Positions 25,831 through 33,205 of a stretch of DNA of 64,000 bases are shown one piece after another (within the stretch, counting starts at the first letter, position 1; each line of letters begins with the position of its first letter). The notes beneath the pieces were generated by a model. That model made no database searches, was not told the DNA's origin, and worked only from the letters and a program-made list of their open reading frames with translations. The DNA lies in NCBI GenBank assembly GCA_030619685.1, contig JAUXAX010000003.1, forward strand, positions 1 through 64,000, written 5' to 3'. The position numbers and the translations under genes are program-made. Origin of the DNA: Dehalococcoidia bacterium. GTDB taxonomy: Bacteria > Chloroflexota > Dehalococcoidia > SZUA-161.

Positions 25831-26016
25831 CTATATTGGCTTCTTGCGACTACCGACTACGCTGAGTCTCTTGAGCTCTCCCCTAAACCCCATGTCATAG
25901 TTCAACCTGTGTTTAAGGTGTTCTACCAGGTCCTTTTCACTATGGTTGCTAGCCCACTTCTCATCGAGCTTCAGCGTGACTCTGAATGCGATTTCATTCC
26001 TGTCCATTCTGGGCAC
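25831..26016 (-). CDS. Small hypothetical protein
   Basis: A 61-residue frame read toward the left (MPRMDRNEIAFRVTLKLDEK..GFRGELKRLSVV). It looks like an alpha/beta protein with a basic end. It is downstream of the HTH gene on the same strand, so the two may form a small regulatory unit opposing the replication operon. Not recognised. Confidence 0.4.
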   Translation of the reverse strand: MPRMDRNEIAFRVTLKLDEKWASNHSEKDLVEHLKHRLNYDMGFRGELKRLSVVGSRKKPI

Positions 26017-26088
26017 TTATTGTACGGTATCTACACATCGTTTGCAACAGAAGCCTTCAAGGTTGGGAATACAGGGGTGATAGTTGCG

Positions 26089-26295
26089 TCATTCACGCAA
26101 TAAGGCAAGAAGGTCTTTTTGTTTGAACCGGCGAGTGCAACGAGGACTAAGTCGGGTTGACTTTATCAATCCCAAATGATTCCATCGTCTCAACGTGTTC
26201 GGATGTACACCTAGAAGTTGGCTTGCTTCTTTCATAGTGAGCAAGGGCTTTCTAGCGTGGTCGCGTGCTGGTTTTCTAAGTCTAGATATAGGCAT
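26089..26295 (-). CDS. MerR/HTH_17-type DNA-binding protein
   Basis: The 68-residue protein contains KPLLTMKEASQLLGVHPNTL followed by RRWNHLGLIKS and a RRFKQKDLLALL tail, the winged helix of excisionase/MerR-type DNA-binding domains. ATG 26295 has GGAAAG upstream on the - strand; a start at 26340 is possible. It may repress or balance the element operons. It differs from the excisionase-like gene beside the recombinase (38810). Confidence 0.65.
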   Translation of the reverse strand: MPISRLRKPARDHARKPLLTMKEASQLLGVHPNTLRRWNHLGLIKSTRLSPRCTRRFKQKDLLALLRE

Positions 26296-26787
26296 TGTCT
26301 TTCCATTTGCGTGCCTATGATCCTGGCGTATTCTTAGCAAATACAGCCGCCTATGTCAACTTTACTTATCTACACTTTACTTCACCGTTCCTCTAAATCT
26401 GCTTGACTTTTCGCCCATTGGGTTCCTCCAACCAGCCCCTATGATAAAGCTAAACGAGGGGCTTTTGAAGCTATTTTACCACAGGAAGATGCCTATTCAC
26501 CCAGTTTGATAGGGGAAAAGCGGGAAGAACTGTTGTTACCAACTCGCCGCCCAATGCCAAGAAGGTTGAATGGATGAGGGCCATAGGGTAGCAGCGACCA
26601 ATTAGGCGCATACCATTCTAGTTAGTTGGCATATAGGGCAGACGATGGCACTTACGGTTCGATTTTGGTTGATATAGCGCCCTTGCCTGTCTTACCCCCC
26701 ATTGTCGTGTGCGGTTGACAGCTTGAGCCGACCATCGTATACTCCTGAAAGGTTTATCTCTATTACTATGGGTAGCCAGACAAGGAT
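26296..26787. other. Intergenic region with a strong promoter
   Basis: No gene was found apart from the promoter at 26715-26743. A short frame near 26530 (ending VEWMRAIG) may be a gene remnant. Confidence 0.45.
26715..26743 (+). promoter_or_regulatory. Near-consensus promoter for the two-gene unit at 26788-28139
   Basis: TTGACA (26715-26720) and TATACT (26738-26743) with a 17-base spacer, 45 bases before the ATG. It is the closest match to consensus seen inside the element. Confidence 0.75.
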
Positions 26788-27282
26788 ATGCCTTATTATG
26801 ACCCAAGTGAGTGGGTAGCTGCAGGCGACACTCTGATTGCAGAGGTTGAACAAAAAGTAATGGCACCTAAGCTAGCAAGTTCAAAAGCTTCCCGTGACCG
26901 TAAGGCATTCTTGCCTCCAAACACAATGGAGTTGCACCTCACTACTACAGACACCCATGAAGCGCTTCGATTAACCGAATGGCAGAATAAATTGGGCAAA
27001 ATATTCATCAACCTCACTCATGATAGAGGGACACTTCGGAAAGCACACTTCAAGGAAACACGGTGGCATCAAAACCCCAATGGCACAGCTATAGCACCGC
27101 CTCACCATGTTCACTTTCCCACTAGGAAATATCCCAGTCTAGATTTGGAGAGGGTATCTACCTACGCCCACCCAATACTCAAAGAACAACCAGATGTTAG
27201 CTATATCGATGCGTTGAGGGGGTTTTCTGAATATGTTAATATTGAATTGCATGGCGTTTCAATTCCTTTGATAAGGATGTGA
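26788..27282 (+). CDS. Hypothetical protein upstream of a DUF1828/DUF1829-like gene
   Basis: The 164-residue protein is not clearly recognised. It contains a beta-rich middle with NTMELHLTTTDTHEALRLTE and a His-rich stretch (ETRWHQNPNGTAIAPPHHVH) around residues 90-110 that could bind metal. Its stop overlaps the GTG start of the next gene, so the two are coupled. Some DUF1828-type proteins have small partners of this kind (DUF6978-like), but that match was not tested. It is expressed from its own strong promoter, separate from the replication genes. Confidence 0.55.
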   Translation: MPYYDPSEWVAAGDTLIAEVEQKVMAPKLASSKASRDRKAFLPPNTMELHLTTTDTHEALRLTEWQNKLGKIFINLTHDRGTLRKAHFKETRWHQNPNGTAIAPPHHVHFPTRKYPSLDLERVSTYAHPILKEQPDVSYIDALRGFSEYVNIELHGVSIPLIRM

Positions 27283-28139
27283 TAGAGATGGATGCCAACG
27301 GCCTATTAACTACCCTTCGCTCTGCTCTCCTTGAGAACTTATCGGTATCCCCTGCGAATGGGGGATTCCAAATTCGCTTGCCATTCAATGACTCCATGGG
27401 TGAACCTATTGAAATGTTTGTCTCTTTCACCCCTGATGGCGAACCTGTTCTCGACGATCTTGGTCACATAGCTGGCCTTTTGTTTCATTTAGCTCAACAT
27501 ACTGAAGATGCACCAGGCTACTTGCTGATAAAGAATCTAACGGATTTATATGATGTGACTATGGATTTCAACCGTGGCATCTTGCTGCAACAGCTTTCAT
27601 CGCTAGACCAGAAACTTGCGATTCTCAATTTCATTAAACTGCTGGTCGCCAGCCATACTGCTATACCGGCAATGGAGCGGCGGAAGAAAAGGCAAGGTAG
27701 GAAGCGTCTTAGTGCTCGCCTTGGCAGGGAAATCAAACAGTTGCGATTCCCCGAACATGTTCAAAGAGTGGCAGAGGTTGCAGGCAAGTATGAAACATGG
27801 CTTGTCGACTATAAGTATGTTCATGTGATAGACCGTGAGCCGAAACATGTTATTATCGTAACCGCAGACCTAGAACAACGGGAGCCACGGGAGAAAGCTG
27901 CTCATGTCTTAACCTTGGCCTACGATGTACTTGCAATAGACAGAAGACCCAGTGTAAGAGTAGTATACGAGACTAACGGTAGCACTCAAGCAGTCAAGAG
28001 AGCAGCAGACTTGATTGAAAGCTACCAAGAAGCCATTGGTTATAAGGCATTTAACTACGCTGACCGCCGACAAAGGGCAGAGTTGAACGCACTCACTGTG
28101 CAAGAGCTTTCGCCAATGCTTGCCCGCTCAAGAAAATAG
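27279..28139 (+). CDS. DUF1828/DUF1829 domain protein
   Basis: The 286-residue protein has an N-terminal DUF1828-like part (GGFQIRLPFNDSMGEPIEMF, then DGEPVLDDLGHIAGLL) and a C-terminal DUF1829-like part after about residue 155 (VAGKYETWLVDYKYVH, AHVLTLAYDVLAIDRRPSVR). Proteins of this kind occur in phages and mobile elements and their biochemical role is not established. Start GTG 27279 overlaps the upstream stop; ATG 27288 is an alternative. With the preceding gene it could be a toxin-antitoxin or defence pair, which is only a guess from the layout. Confidence 0.6.
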   Translation: MIEMDANGLLTTLRSALLENLSVSPANGGFQIRLPFNDSMGEPIEMFVSFTPDGEPVLDDLGHIAGLLFHLAQHTEDAPGYLLIKNLTDLYDVTMDFNRGILLQQLSSLDQKLAILNFIKLLVASHTAIPAMERRKKRQGRKRLSARLGREIKQLRFPEHVQRVAEVAGKYETWLVDYKYVHVIDREPKHVIIVTADLEQREPREKAAHVLTLAYDVLAIDRRPSVRVVYETNGSTQAVKRAADLIESYQEAIGYKAFNYADRRQRAELNALTVQELSPMLARSRK

Positions 28140-28296
28140 CCTCCTTTCATCCGAGTTCGCTTTCTGCAGCTCTGGCTTGCAACCCAGTACGCCGCGACCG
28201 GGCACAAACTCAAGGTCTTTCATGGTTCCATAGTCGATTCGGTTGTTATTGCTTCTGGGGTGGGCCTTGAGGTATGAGCGGCGAAGCTGTGTAAGC

Positions 28297-28323
28297 CCCT
28301 GAGAGCCGATTCTGAGCCTCATT
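28297..28323 (+). repeat. 27-base direct repeat, copy 1
   Basis: Identical to 29515-29541 (begins CCCTGAGAGCCGATTCTGAG). In one frame both read LRADSEPH close to a stop codon, so both may be the 3' end of the same lost gene. Confidence 0.65.
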
Positions 28324-28380
28324 TAGGGTAAGCAGCACTAGAAACCACCCTAGCTCTATCAAAACCTTGACATAGACTTC

Positions 28381-28416
28381 TTGCGCCAGTATACATATCG
28401 CAGTAGAATATCGCAA
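28381..28416. promoter_or_regulatory. 36-base promoter/operator repeat, copy A
   Basis: Identical over 36 bases to copy C at 33206-33241 and close to copy B at 30859-30894. On the - strand it contains TTGCGA, a 17-base spacer and TATACT, with TGCGATAT repeated inside. No matching - strand gene follows here. Confidence 0.7.
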
Positions 28417-28495
28417 CGATTATGCGCTTGTGATATAATGCGGTTCCACTGGGTGCTTTGCCCTTCAGATACAAAATCGACTAAGGAGGGGTAGG

Positions 28496-28804
28496 ATGAA
28501 GTTCATGACCATGAGTGTATACCCTGTGGCTAAGGCGGCGGAAGTTGGTAAGGCGAGCGATAAGGTGTGGGCTGGTCGGTCCCAGGAGGGCCAACCAAGA
28601 AGTGCCTACGTGTTGATGACAGTCCCCTTCCCCGTTCCTCCCAACTCTCTGGTGGCCGTCACAATCGGTGAGTCTGAGAGCGCCGAAGAGATGGCCGCTA
28701 GGGTCTACCCACTTATGGTGGCTGGTGCAACCGTCGATATAATACCTGTACTGGAAGTGCCCCTTGGCGCCGGGGCAGAAGTGGAGAAGAAATATAGGGG
28801 TTGA
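28496..28804 (+). CDS. Hypothetical protein, about 100 residues
   Basis: The 102-residue protein starts MKFMTMSVYPVAKAAEV and ends GATVDIIPVLEVPLGAGAEV. It looks like a one-domain alpha/beta (ferredoxin-like) fold of the DUF3303 sort, but this is a weak impression. ATG 28496 is preceded by AAGGAGGGG. It is the first gene after repeat copy A and is followed by the first copy of the cassette-type motif. Confidence 0.5.
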   Translation: MKFMTMSVYPVAKAAEVGKASDKVWAGRSQEGQPRSAYVLMTVPFPVPPNSLVAVTIGESESAEEMAARVYPLMVAGATVDIIPVLEVPLGAGAEVEKKYRG

Positions 28805-28855
28805 ACTCAGTCTAAGCGGTTACCTTTTCAGGGGCAAGGCATCCAGGGGCAGCTA

Positions 28856-28874
28856 GGCGGATTTGGCTTCGCTT
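28856..28874 (+). repeat. Cassette-type motif, copy 1 (divergent)
   Basis: GGCGGATTTGG (28856-28866) is kept, but the usual AGAGGG part is replaced. It ends 17 bases before the ATG of the M50-like gene. Confidence 0.5.
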
Positions 28875-28890
28875 ACATGGAATAGACGAG

Positions 28891-29454
28891 ATGAAAACCA
28901 AGAACCACAGCTCGATATTGCTCATTGGCAAATCAGTCTTGTTTCCTCTAGCCCTTCTCGTGCTCATATCTATAATCCACGAGGTCGCCCACCTGATTGC
29001 TGCGTTGGCAATAGGTGTGCCCATAGTGTCGTTTACATGGTTTGACCCTCAGTACTCTGGTGTTGCACTAGTTACAGGGACTACGGAAAGCAGGTCCGCA
29101 TTGACAGTAATAGGTTGCTCTGGTGGATTGGTAACAGGGATGTTGCTGTTAGTAACCGTGGTTGTGAAGAGAGAATGGTTCAAGCAGTCGTTGTTCCGAT
29201 GGTTAGTGGGATTATGGATGTTTGCGTTGGGGACTTCGCAGATTTGCGTTGGTATTCTTGAAGGAATGGCTACGGACGTGTATGTGGCTGGCGCTACGAA
29301 TCTGCTGTCATGGACGCATGGCGTGACGTTGGCTGGTGGGCTTATTGGGGCTGCCGTGTACTGGGTGTGGCTGAAGGACGGATGGGCGTTGGTGGAAAGC
29401 GCAGAAAGCAATGGAAAGGTGAGAAGGACGCAGACAGCGGATAGAATGTCTTAG
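28891..29454 (+). CDS. Membrane protein with HEVAH metallopeptidase motif (M50-like)
   Basis: The 187-residue protein has five or six hydrophobic segments and IIHEVAHLIAAL near residue 31, an HExxH zinc site inside a membrane helix as in M50 (site-2) proteases. The second conserved M50 motif (NxxPxxxLDG) is not seen, so it may be an inactive or unusual relative. It begins after motif copy 1. ATG 28891 was chosen. Confidence 0.55.
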   Translation: MKTKNHSSILLIGKSVLFPLALLVLISIIHEVAHLIAALAIGVPIVSFTWFDPQYSGVALVTGTTESRSALTVIGCSGGLVTGMLLLVTVVVKREWFKQSLFRWLVGLWMFALGTSQICVGILEGMATDVYVAGATNLLSWTHGVTLAGGLIGAAVYWVWLKDGWALVESAESNGKVRRTQTADRMS

Positions 29455-29514
29455 CTAGGATCCTGGTACGGCCTTTCCCCTACACCGCAGACCTACACGA
29501 AGAAGAAAGAGAAG

Positions 29515-29541
29515 CCCTGAGAGCCGATTCTGAGCCTCATT
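29515..29541 (+). repeat. 27-base direct repeat, copy 2
   Basis: Identical to 28297-28323. Here an open frame before it reads PYTADLHEEEREALRADSEP and stops soon after, the likely tail of a lost gene. Confidence 0.65.
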
Positions 29542-29699
29542 CTGGCGTAAGTAGCACCTAAAAAAACCCCTAGGGATGTGCGAAACTCTCGCCAAAGCTG
29601 ATTCTATATAGCTGCCTCTAATTTGTCAAAATCGTTTACCCCAAGCTGGACTAGCTCTATCACCTAATCTAAGAACTGCGGATAATGAGGAGATTGACA

Positions 29700-29771
29700 A
29701 TGGCCGATGTTTTTCGTACAGTATTAGCACTTAGTCAGATGAAGGAGGAGACGCGGTCCCAGCGCGAGTGA
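29700..29771 (+). CDS. Very short peptide (23 residues)
   Basis: MADVFRTVLALSQMKEETRS then QRE. ATG 29700 follows GAGGAG at 7 bases, a good ribosome site. It stands 20 bases before a 46-residue hydrophobic peptide gene. It may be a leader peptide or one half of a two-peptide unit. Confidence 0.35.
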   Translation: MADVFRTVLALSQMKEETRSQRE

Positions 29772-29791
29772 GCTGACGAAAGGAGCTACCA

Positions 29792-29932
29792 ATGGTAATA
29801 GCAATCGCAGCTGGAGTTTTGGCGTTCGTTGCCATAATGATTGTCTCTATCTTCGGAATGGTAGCTGGAGTTTTGGCGTTCCTTGTCATAATCGCTCCCT
29901 TTGCCTGGCTATTGACTTCATCTGCTGGCTAA
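29792..29932 (+). CDS. Hydrophobic 46-residue membrane peptide with internal duplication
   Basis: The peptide contains AGVLAFVAIMIV and then AGVLAFLVIIAP, an in-frame duplication of about 60 bases that gives two membrane helices. AAAGGAGC stands 6 bases before ATG 29792. Small hydrophobic peptides of this size include type I toxins and bacteriocin-like peptides; nothing here proves either. Confidence 0.5.
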   Translation: MVIAIAAGVLAFVAIMIVSIFGMVAGVLAFLVIIAPFAWLLTSSAG

Positions 29933-30093
29933 CAAATGGCTCCTTCTCCTTCTGGGGTTGACAATCTTCCACGCCCCCTGCCGAGAAAGAACTACCCTCG
30001 AAGCAATCTTGCGAGAGCCATCTGATGCACTAGCCCAAAGAACTGTTTTCGGATGCTACCCGTTGTCAATATTGGTGTGCACCTAAGCGCAGA

Positions 30094-30122
30094 AAAGCCC
30101 TAGATTCTTATTCTAGGGCTTT
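30094..30122. terminator. Strong hairpin, possible bidirectional terminator
   Basis: AAAGCCCTAGA (30094-30104) pairs perfectly with TCTAGGGCTTT (30112-30122). Short A and T runs flank the stem on each side. Confidence 0.6.
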
Positions 30123-30392
30123 CTGTAACTAGGCTGTCCAAATAGCCGGGATGGGTTGTGTAGGTAACCCACTTACCTCCCCCCTCATTGTCACCTACAA
30201 TCCCCTGTTCCTGGGGGAGTCCCTCCTCCCTGTCGCGTCTAGTCTACCAGGGAATGTGAGCCGGTGTAAATGGTATAAAGGTTCTCTGAAGTTCAGGTTA
30301 GGGCAAGATGGTTTAGGTTGAACGTGTGGTACTTTAGCTTCTTTGCCTGACTACAGGACTTCTGACAACGGTGGTGCCTTCACCCATTTCCA

Positions 30393-30450
30393 GCTTCAAA
30401 CTCACCACATTCTTCTTACGAATGTAGTGTCCTTGGTGGGTTCGCCTCCC
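30393..30450 (+). pseudogene. tRNA-Sec-like fragment (anticodon loop to T arm)
   Basis: AGTGTCCTTGGTGGGTTCG (30426-30444) is identical to 5643-5661 of tRNA-Sec, and CTCCC follows after one mismatch. Upstream, CTTCAAAC matches the anticodon loop and ACATTC..GAATGT could be the variable arm. The anticodon stem and acceptor stem do not pair, so it is not a working tRNA. Confidence 0.6.
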
Positions 30451-30485
30451 GGTCTATCATGGTTAAGTTGATGCCTATTCTAAAC

Positions 30486-30836
30486 CTATCGCTTTACCGA
30501 ATATTTCTCGGCCATATCACCAGCAATGGGCAGTTTGAATCGCTTCCCTTGGTAAGCCCTCACCATAAGAATGACCCACAGCGCAACGGAAGCTATCCAC
30601 AAGAACGCCCCTAGTATGGCGCCGAGGTAGGGCACTATAAACAGGATGCGAAAGACAATGCTAAGTACGGTTATGGCACCGAAGACGATGATTGACTGCA
30701 TGGCATGAAAACGGACAAACTCGTCCTTCTCCTCAATCAGGTAGAATACCAGCCCTGTTATCCAGCCCAGCACATAGGATAATAGTCCACCGATGTTGGA
30801 ATCAAGACCTGTACTGCTCGTCTTCTCTTCGCTCAC
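30486..30836 (-). CDS. DUF4870 (Tic20-like) membrane protein
   Basis: The 116-residue protein has the DUF4870 layout: NIGGLLSYVLGWITGLVFYL, then EEKDEFVRFHAMQSIIVFG and two more membrane helices ending in AYQGKRFKLPIAG. Function is unknown; such proteins are common in membranes of many bacteria. It is read to the left from repeat copy B, whose - strand promoter (TTGCGG, 17 bases, TATAGT) would start RNA about 23 bases before the ATG. GGGAGGTGAAG is the ribosome site. Confidence 0.8.
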   Translation of the reverse strand: MSEEKTSSTGLDSNIGGLLSYVLGWITGLVFYLIEEKDEFVRFHAMQSIIVFGAITVLSIVFRILFIVPYLGAILGAFLWIASVALWVILMVRAYQGKRFKLPIAGDMAEKYSVKR

Positions 30837-30858
30837 TCTTCACCTCCCTTGTTAATCC

Positions 30859-30894
30859 TTGCACTACTATACGTATCGCAGTAGAATACCGCAA
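30859..30894. promoter_or_regulatory. 36-base promoter/operator repeat, copy B
   Basis: Similar to copies A and C with a few changes. On the - strand it gives TTGCGG (30894-30889), 17 bases, TATAGT (30871-30866), in front of the DUF4870 gene. A + strand gene (30966) starts 71 bases to the right. Confidence 0.7.
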
Positions 30895-30931
30895 GGGTCT
30901 GGGGGTTTGGTGGGTAAGCGGAGCCCAGCAA

Positions 30932-30950
30932 GGCGGATTTGGAGAGGGCA
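30932..30950 (+). repeat. Cassette-type motif, copy 2
   Basis: GGCGGATTTGGAGAGGGCA, preceded by AGCCCAGCA, 15 bases before GTG 30966. Confidence 0.7.
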
Positions 30951-30965
30951 GAGGGAGGAGGCATT

Positions 30966-31157
30966 GTGAGACTAGGTTTTGGGATAGTAAGTCTTCTCAT
31001 CGCCTTGTGGCTCATATTTGTATTACGGCGGGCATTGCCAGTCGGTTCTTATAAGAGTTCTCTTTGGTTGCATGAGAGTACTTGGAGCGACGTAATAGGG
31101 ACAATAGTGCTTATTATTGGTGCTTTGGGTCTTGGAATATGGCTGATTTGGGGCTAG
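30966..31157 (+). CDS. Small membrane protein of unknown function
   Basis: The 63-residue protein has two hydrophobic helices (LGFGIVSLLIALWLIFVL and VIGTIVLIIGALGLGIWLIW) with a short polar loop. GTG 30966 follows GGGAGGAGG. It begins 15 bases after motif copy 2. Not recognised. Confidence 0.5.
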   Translation: MRLGFGIVSLLIALWLIFVLRRALPVGSYKSSLWLHESTWSDVIGTIVLIIGALGLGIWLIWG

Positions 31158-31200
31158 AGGTAGTAAAATATCTGCGCTAGTGCAATAGGAGACGTAATTC

Positions 31201-31992
31201 ATGATTCTTGTATGCCCAAAATGTGACACGGAAAATCGTATCCCTGACCCTCCAGACCCAACTAAAAGATATCGGTGTGGCAAGTGCAAGACAGTGCTCG
31301 CTAGTATACCCCGTGCTCAAGACAACGATTTGGGTAAGGCAGCTACTGGTAGGGTTTCACTTGCAGAGCACCTTAATATGGAAGCCGTGGGGTCGCTCGT
31401 GGAGAAGAAGATGTTTGGAGGGTACGAAGTTCGAGTTGGGCCCTTCCTTATGCTAAGCCTATGGGTGTTTCAGAAAGGAGCAATTCTTGGTCGTGCCCTG
31501 CGTGACCGCTTGGATATACTGGCGAAGCTTCTTGCCGAGGAGGGCCGTGAAAGAAACGTTTGCAGTTTCATCCGTGAAGTCGCTGTCAAGCAAGTTGATG
31601 ATTATGGCAAAGAGCCTGATTCGTTCTACGACTTCTGGATGGACACGGAGCTGAAGAAACTGGATTTCTCTGACTTGAACTTGATGAAGCAACTGGTGAA
31701 GAAGAAAGCCCGTTTGGGTGAAATGCTACCGAAGCTCGATATATGGCTGGTGCAAGGCATAGGCTTCGGCGCTACATTTCCAGAACTGACTGAACGTCTG
31801 TGGAAAGAGGCTTATGAAACATACGACCCACACTCATGGGCAGAAGCACGTTCATATGGGCTCGATATACCACAGCAACCAGCTCCACTACCATTGGAAG
31901 AGATGGAACAGATAGTTCTCAGTGAGGTCGCCGAATATGCTAACGAGTTCTTTCCAGAGTTGGTCGAACCGCTAGGTCTCCGCCTGACCTAG
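31201..31992 (+). CDS. Zinc-ribbon protein of unknown function
   Basis: The 263-residue protein starts with a zinc ribbon (LVCPKCDTENRIPD..RYRCGKCKTVL, residues 3-33) of the MJ0042 type. The remainder is a helical domain rich in Leu, Glu and Lys with no recognised motif. ATG 31201 is preceded by AGGAGACG. It follows the small membrane gene by 43 bases on the same strand. The ribbon suggests binding to nucleic acid or protein, but the role is open. Confidence 0.55.
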   Translation: MILVCPKCDTENRIPDPPDPTKRYRCGKCKTVLASIPRAQDNDLGKAATGRVSLAEHLNMEAVGSLVEKKMFGGYEVRVGPFLMLSLWVFQKGAILGRALRDRLDILAKLLAEEGRERNVCSFIREVAVKQVDDYGKEPDSFYDFWMDTELKKLDFSDLNLMKQLVKKKARLGEMLPKLDIWLVQGIGFGATFPELTERLWKEAYETYDPHSWAEARSYGLDIPQQPAPLPLEEMEQIVLSEVAEYANEFFPELVEPLGLRLT

Positions 31993-32062
31993 AACGGTGC
32001 AATTGGCAAACTGTTCCGTATCGTTTTGGATAACCTCGGTGTTTGCTAGGCAAGCTCGTCTA

Positions 32063-32081
32063 GGCGGATTTGGAGAGGGTA
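32063..32081 (+). repeat. Cassette-type motif, copy 3
   Basis: GGCGGATTTGGAGAGGGTA, preceded by AGCTCGTCTA, 25 bases before ATG 32107. Confidence 0.7.
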
Positions 32082-32106
32082 GAAGATTACTCCATCGGAG
32101 GTCGAC

Positions 32107-32406
32107 ATGGGTTTCCTTGACGAGCTTGGGGAGAGGTTTCGGGACAAAACGAGGGACGATGTCTGTGCTGCCCTTCGGAGTCTGGGGGTAGATGCTCAAA
32201 TGGCCGAGCGAGGCCGTGCGGAGGAGGAGATTGGTGAGAGGGGGGCATCTGGCGCGTCTCTCGGCATCATTGACATACCTGAGGGGGCCATTCGTTGGGT
32301 CCACGTTCACAGGTATAAGGGGTGGGGGTTAGAGCCAGGTGGGCGAACCATCTACGTCACCGATTATGGAGTGACCGACCCTAGGCTGGGAGCCCGAGAT
32401 AGGTGA
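32107..32406 (+). CDS. Hypothetical protein, 99 residues
   Basis: The protein starts with an acidic/basic helix (MGFLDELGERFRDKTRDDVC) and has a beta-rich second half (GIIDIPEGAIRWVHVHRYKG, then GGRTIYVTDYGVTD). TCGGAGGTCGAC precedes ATG 32107. It starts 25 bases after motif copy 3. No family recognised. Confidence 0.45.
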   Translation: MGFLDELGERFRDKTRDDVCAALRSLGVDAQMAERGRAEEEIGERGASGASLGIIDIPEGAIRWVHVHRYKGWGLEPGGRTIYVTDYGVTDPRLGARDR

Positions 32407-32437
32407 CCAGTTACCCCTGACTCAACCCGATGGAAGA

Positions 32438-32466
32438 GTAATCTGGGTTACAGTAATCGAGATTAC
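32438..32466. promoter_or_regulatory. Two tandem palindromes (GTAATC half-sites)
   Basis: GTAATCTGGGTTAC (32438-32451) and GTAATCGAGATTAC (32453-32466) are adjacent dyads; the second is perfect. They lie between two convergent genes and resemble a regulator site, related to the GTAAC dyad at 21201. Confidence 0.4.
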
Positions 32467-32647
32467 CGAGTCTACAATAACCATAGACGCAAATCATCAC
32501 CTTGCTGGCAAAGACCTAGTTTTTGACATCGAACTCGTTGAGATTCTTTAGCATAAGGTTACGCCTTCGATAGAACTGCCCGACAACGGTGCCCTGTAGT
32601 GCTTCATGCTGTCCTCGAAGGTGACTGACGCGGCGCTGTATACTATT

Positions 32648-33154
32648 CTACCATTTCAGAGTGAAGGTCTTTCCTGGGCGTCTACCCGCTGGCCTTGGCT
32701 CTAGATGTATCGTTTCGAGTGCCTTATCTCGCAAGGCCCTGAGAGATTCCTGGAGCTTTTCTTGTTGTTCCGCTGACAAGTCGGATGCTAACTCTGCAAT
32801 GAGTGCCTTATGTACGGGCAATGCCGGCCCGATGGTTTCTTCACCTTTGGGAGTTATCTTGACTTCTGTGAACGGCTTTCCCTTGCGCTTTGGTATCCTC
32901 TTTATAAGGCCCTCTCTTTCCATTCGATTGAGCAATCCCGTGACGGTTTGCTCTTCCCGGAAGACTAAACGAGATAGCTCGGCAGGGGTCAGCGTGCCAG
33001 GGTAGTCCCTGCAGGTCCAGAGAACAGCAAGCTTCTCGGGTGACAAGCCCGCCTTAGCGAGTCTGTACTCCATAGCTTTACTAACCGCAATCCACGCCTG
33101 GCGAAGCAGAGTATAGGTTGCAAAAGCTGAGTCGGAGAACTGGAAGTCATACAT
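32648..33154 (-). CDS. MarR-family transcriptional regulator
   Basis: The 168-residue protein has the MarR winged helix: LSPEKLAVLWTCRDYPGTLT, then PAELSRLVFREEQTVTGLLN, RMEREGLIKRIPK and a beta wing with KGKPFTEVKITPKG. Flanking helices form the dimer interface. It is read to the left from repeat copy C, which supplies a promoter (TTGCGA, 17, TATACT) with start near 33206. Autoregulation at that repeat is likely in this family. The same repeat also stands before the DUF4870 gene, which would then be a target. Confidence 0.85.
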   Translation of the reverse strand: MYDFQFSDSAFATYTLLRQAWIAVSKAMEYRLAKAGLSPEKLAVLWTCRDYPGTLTPAELSRLVFREEQTVTGLLNRMEREGLIKRIPKRKGKPFTEVKITPKGEETIGPALPVHKALIAELASDLSAEQQEKLQESLRALRDKALETIHLEPRPAGRRPGKTFTLKW

Positions 33155-33205
33155 TGAATTGCTCCTCTAGAAGGTGTCGTCTTCATACCCCTTCATATGT
33201 ACTCC

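Larger units (their letters stand above)
28140..28495. other. Intergenic region with repeats and a promoter
   Basis: No gene was found. It contains a 27-base repeat (28297-28323, also at 29515-29541), the 36-base operator-like repeat (28381-28416) and an extended -10 box TGATATAAT (28431-28439) before the gene at 28496. Confidence 0.6.
29933..30485. other. Intergenic region with terminator and tRNA-Sec-like fragment
   Basis: About 550 bases without a protein gene. It holds a bidirectional hairpin at 30094-30122 and a stretch similar to the 3' half of tRNA-Sec at 30393-30450. Confidence 0.55.

Noticed and set aside
28128..28322. A 64-codon - strand frame behind repeat copy A
   Set aside because: No ribosome site, composition unlike a protein, and its first codons lie in the 27-base repeat that occurs again at 29515; more likely the reverse of a lost gene end.
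30393..30450. A second functional tRNA-Sec gene
   Set aside because: Acceptor and anticodon stems do not pair, and the 5' half is missing.
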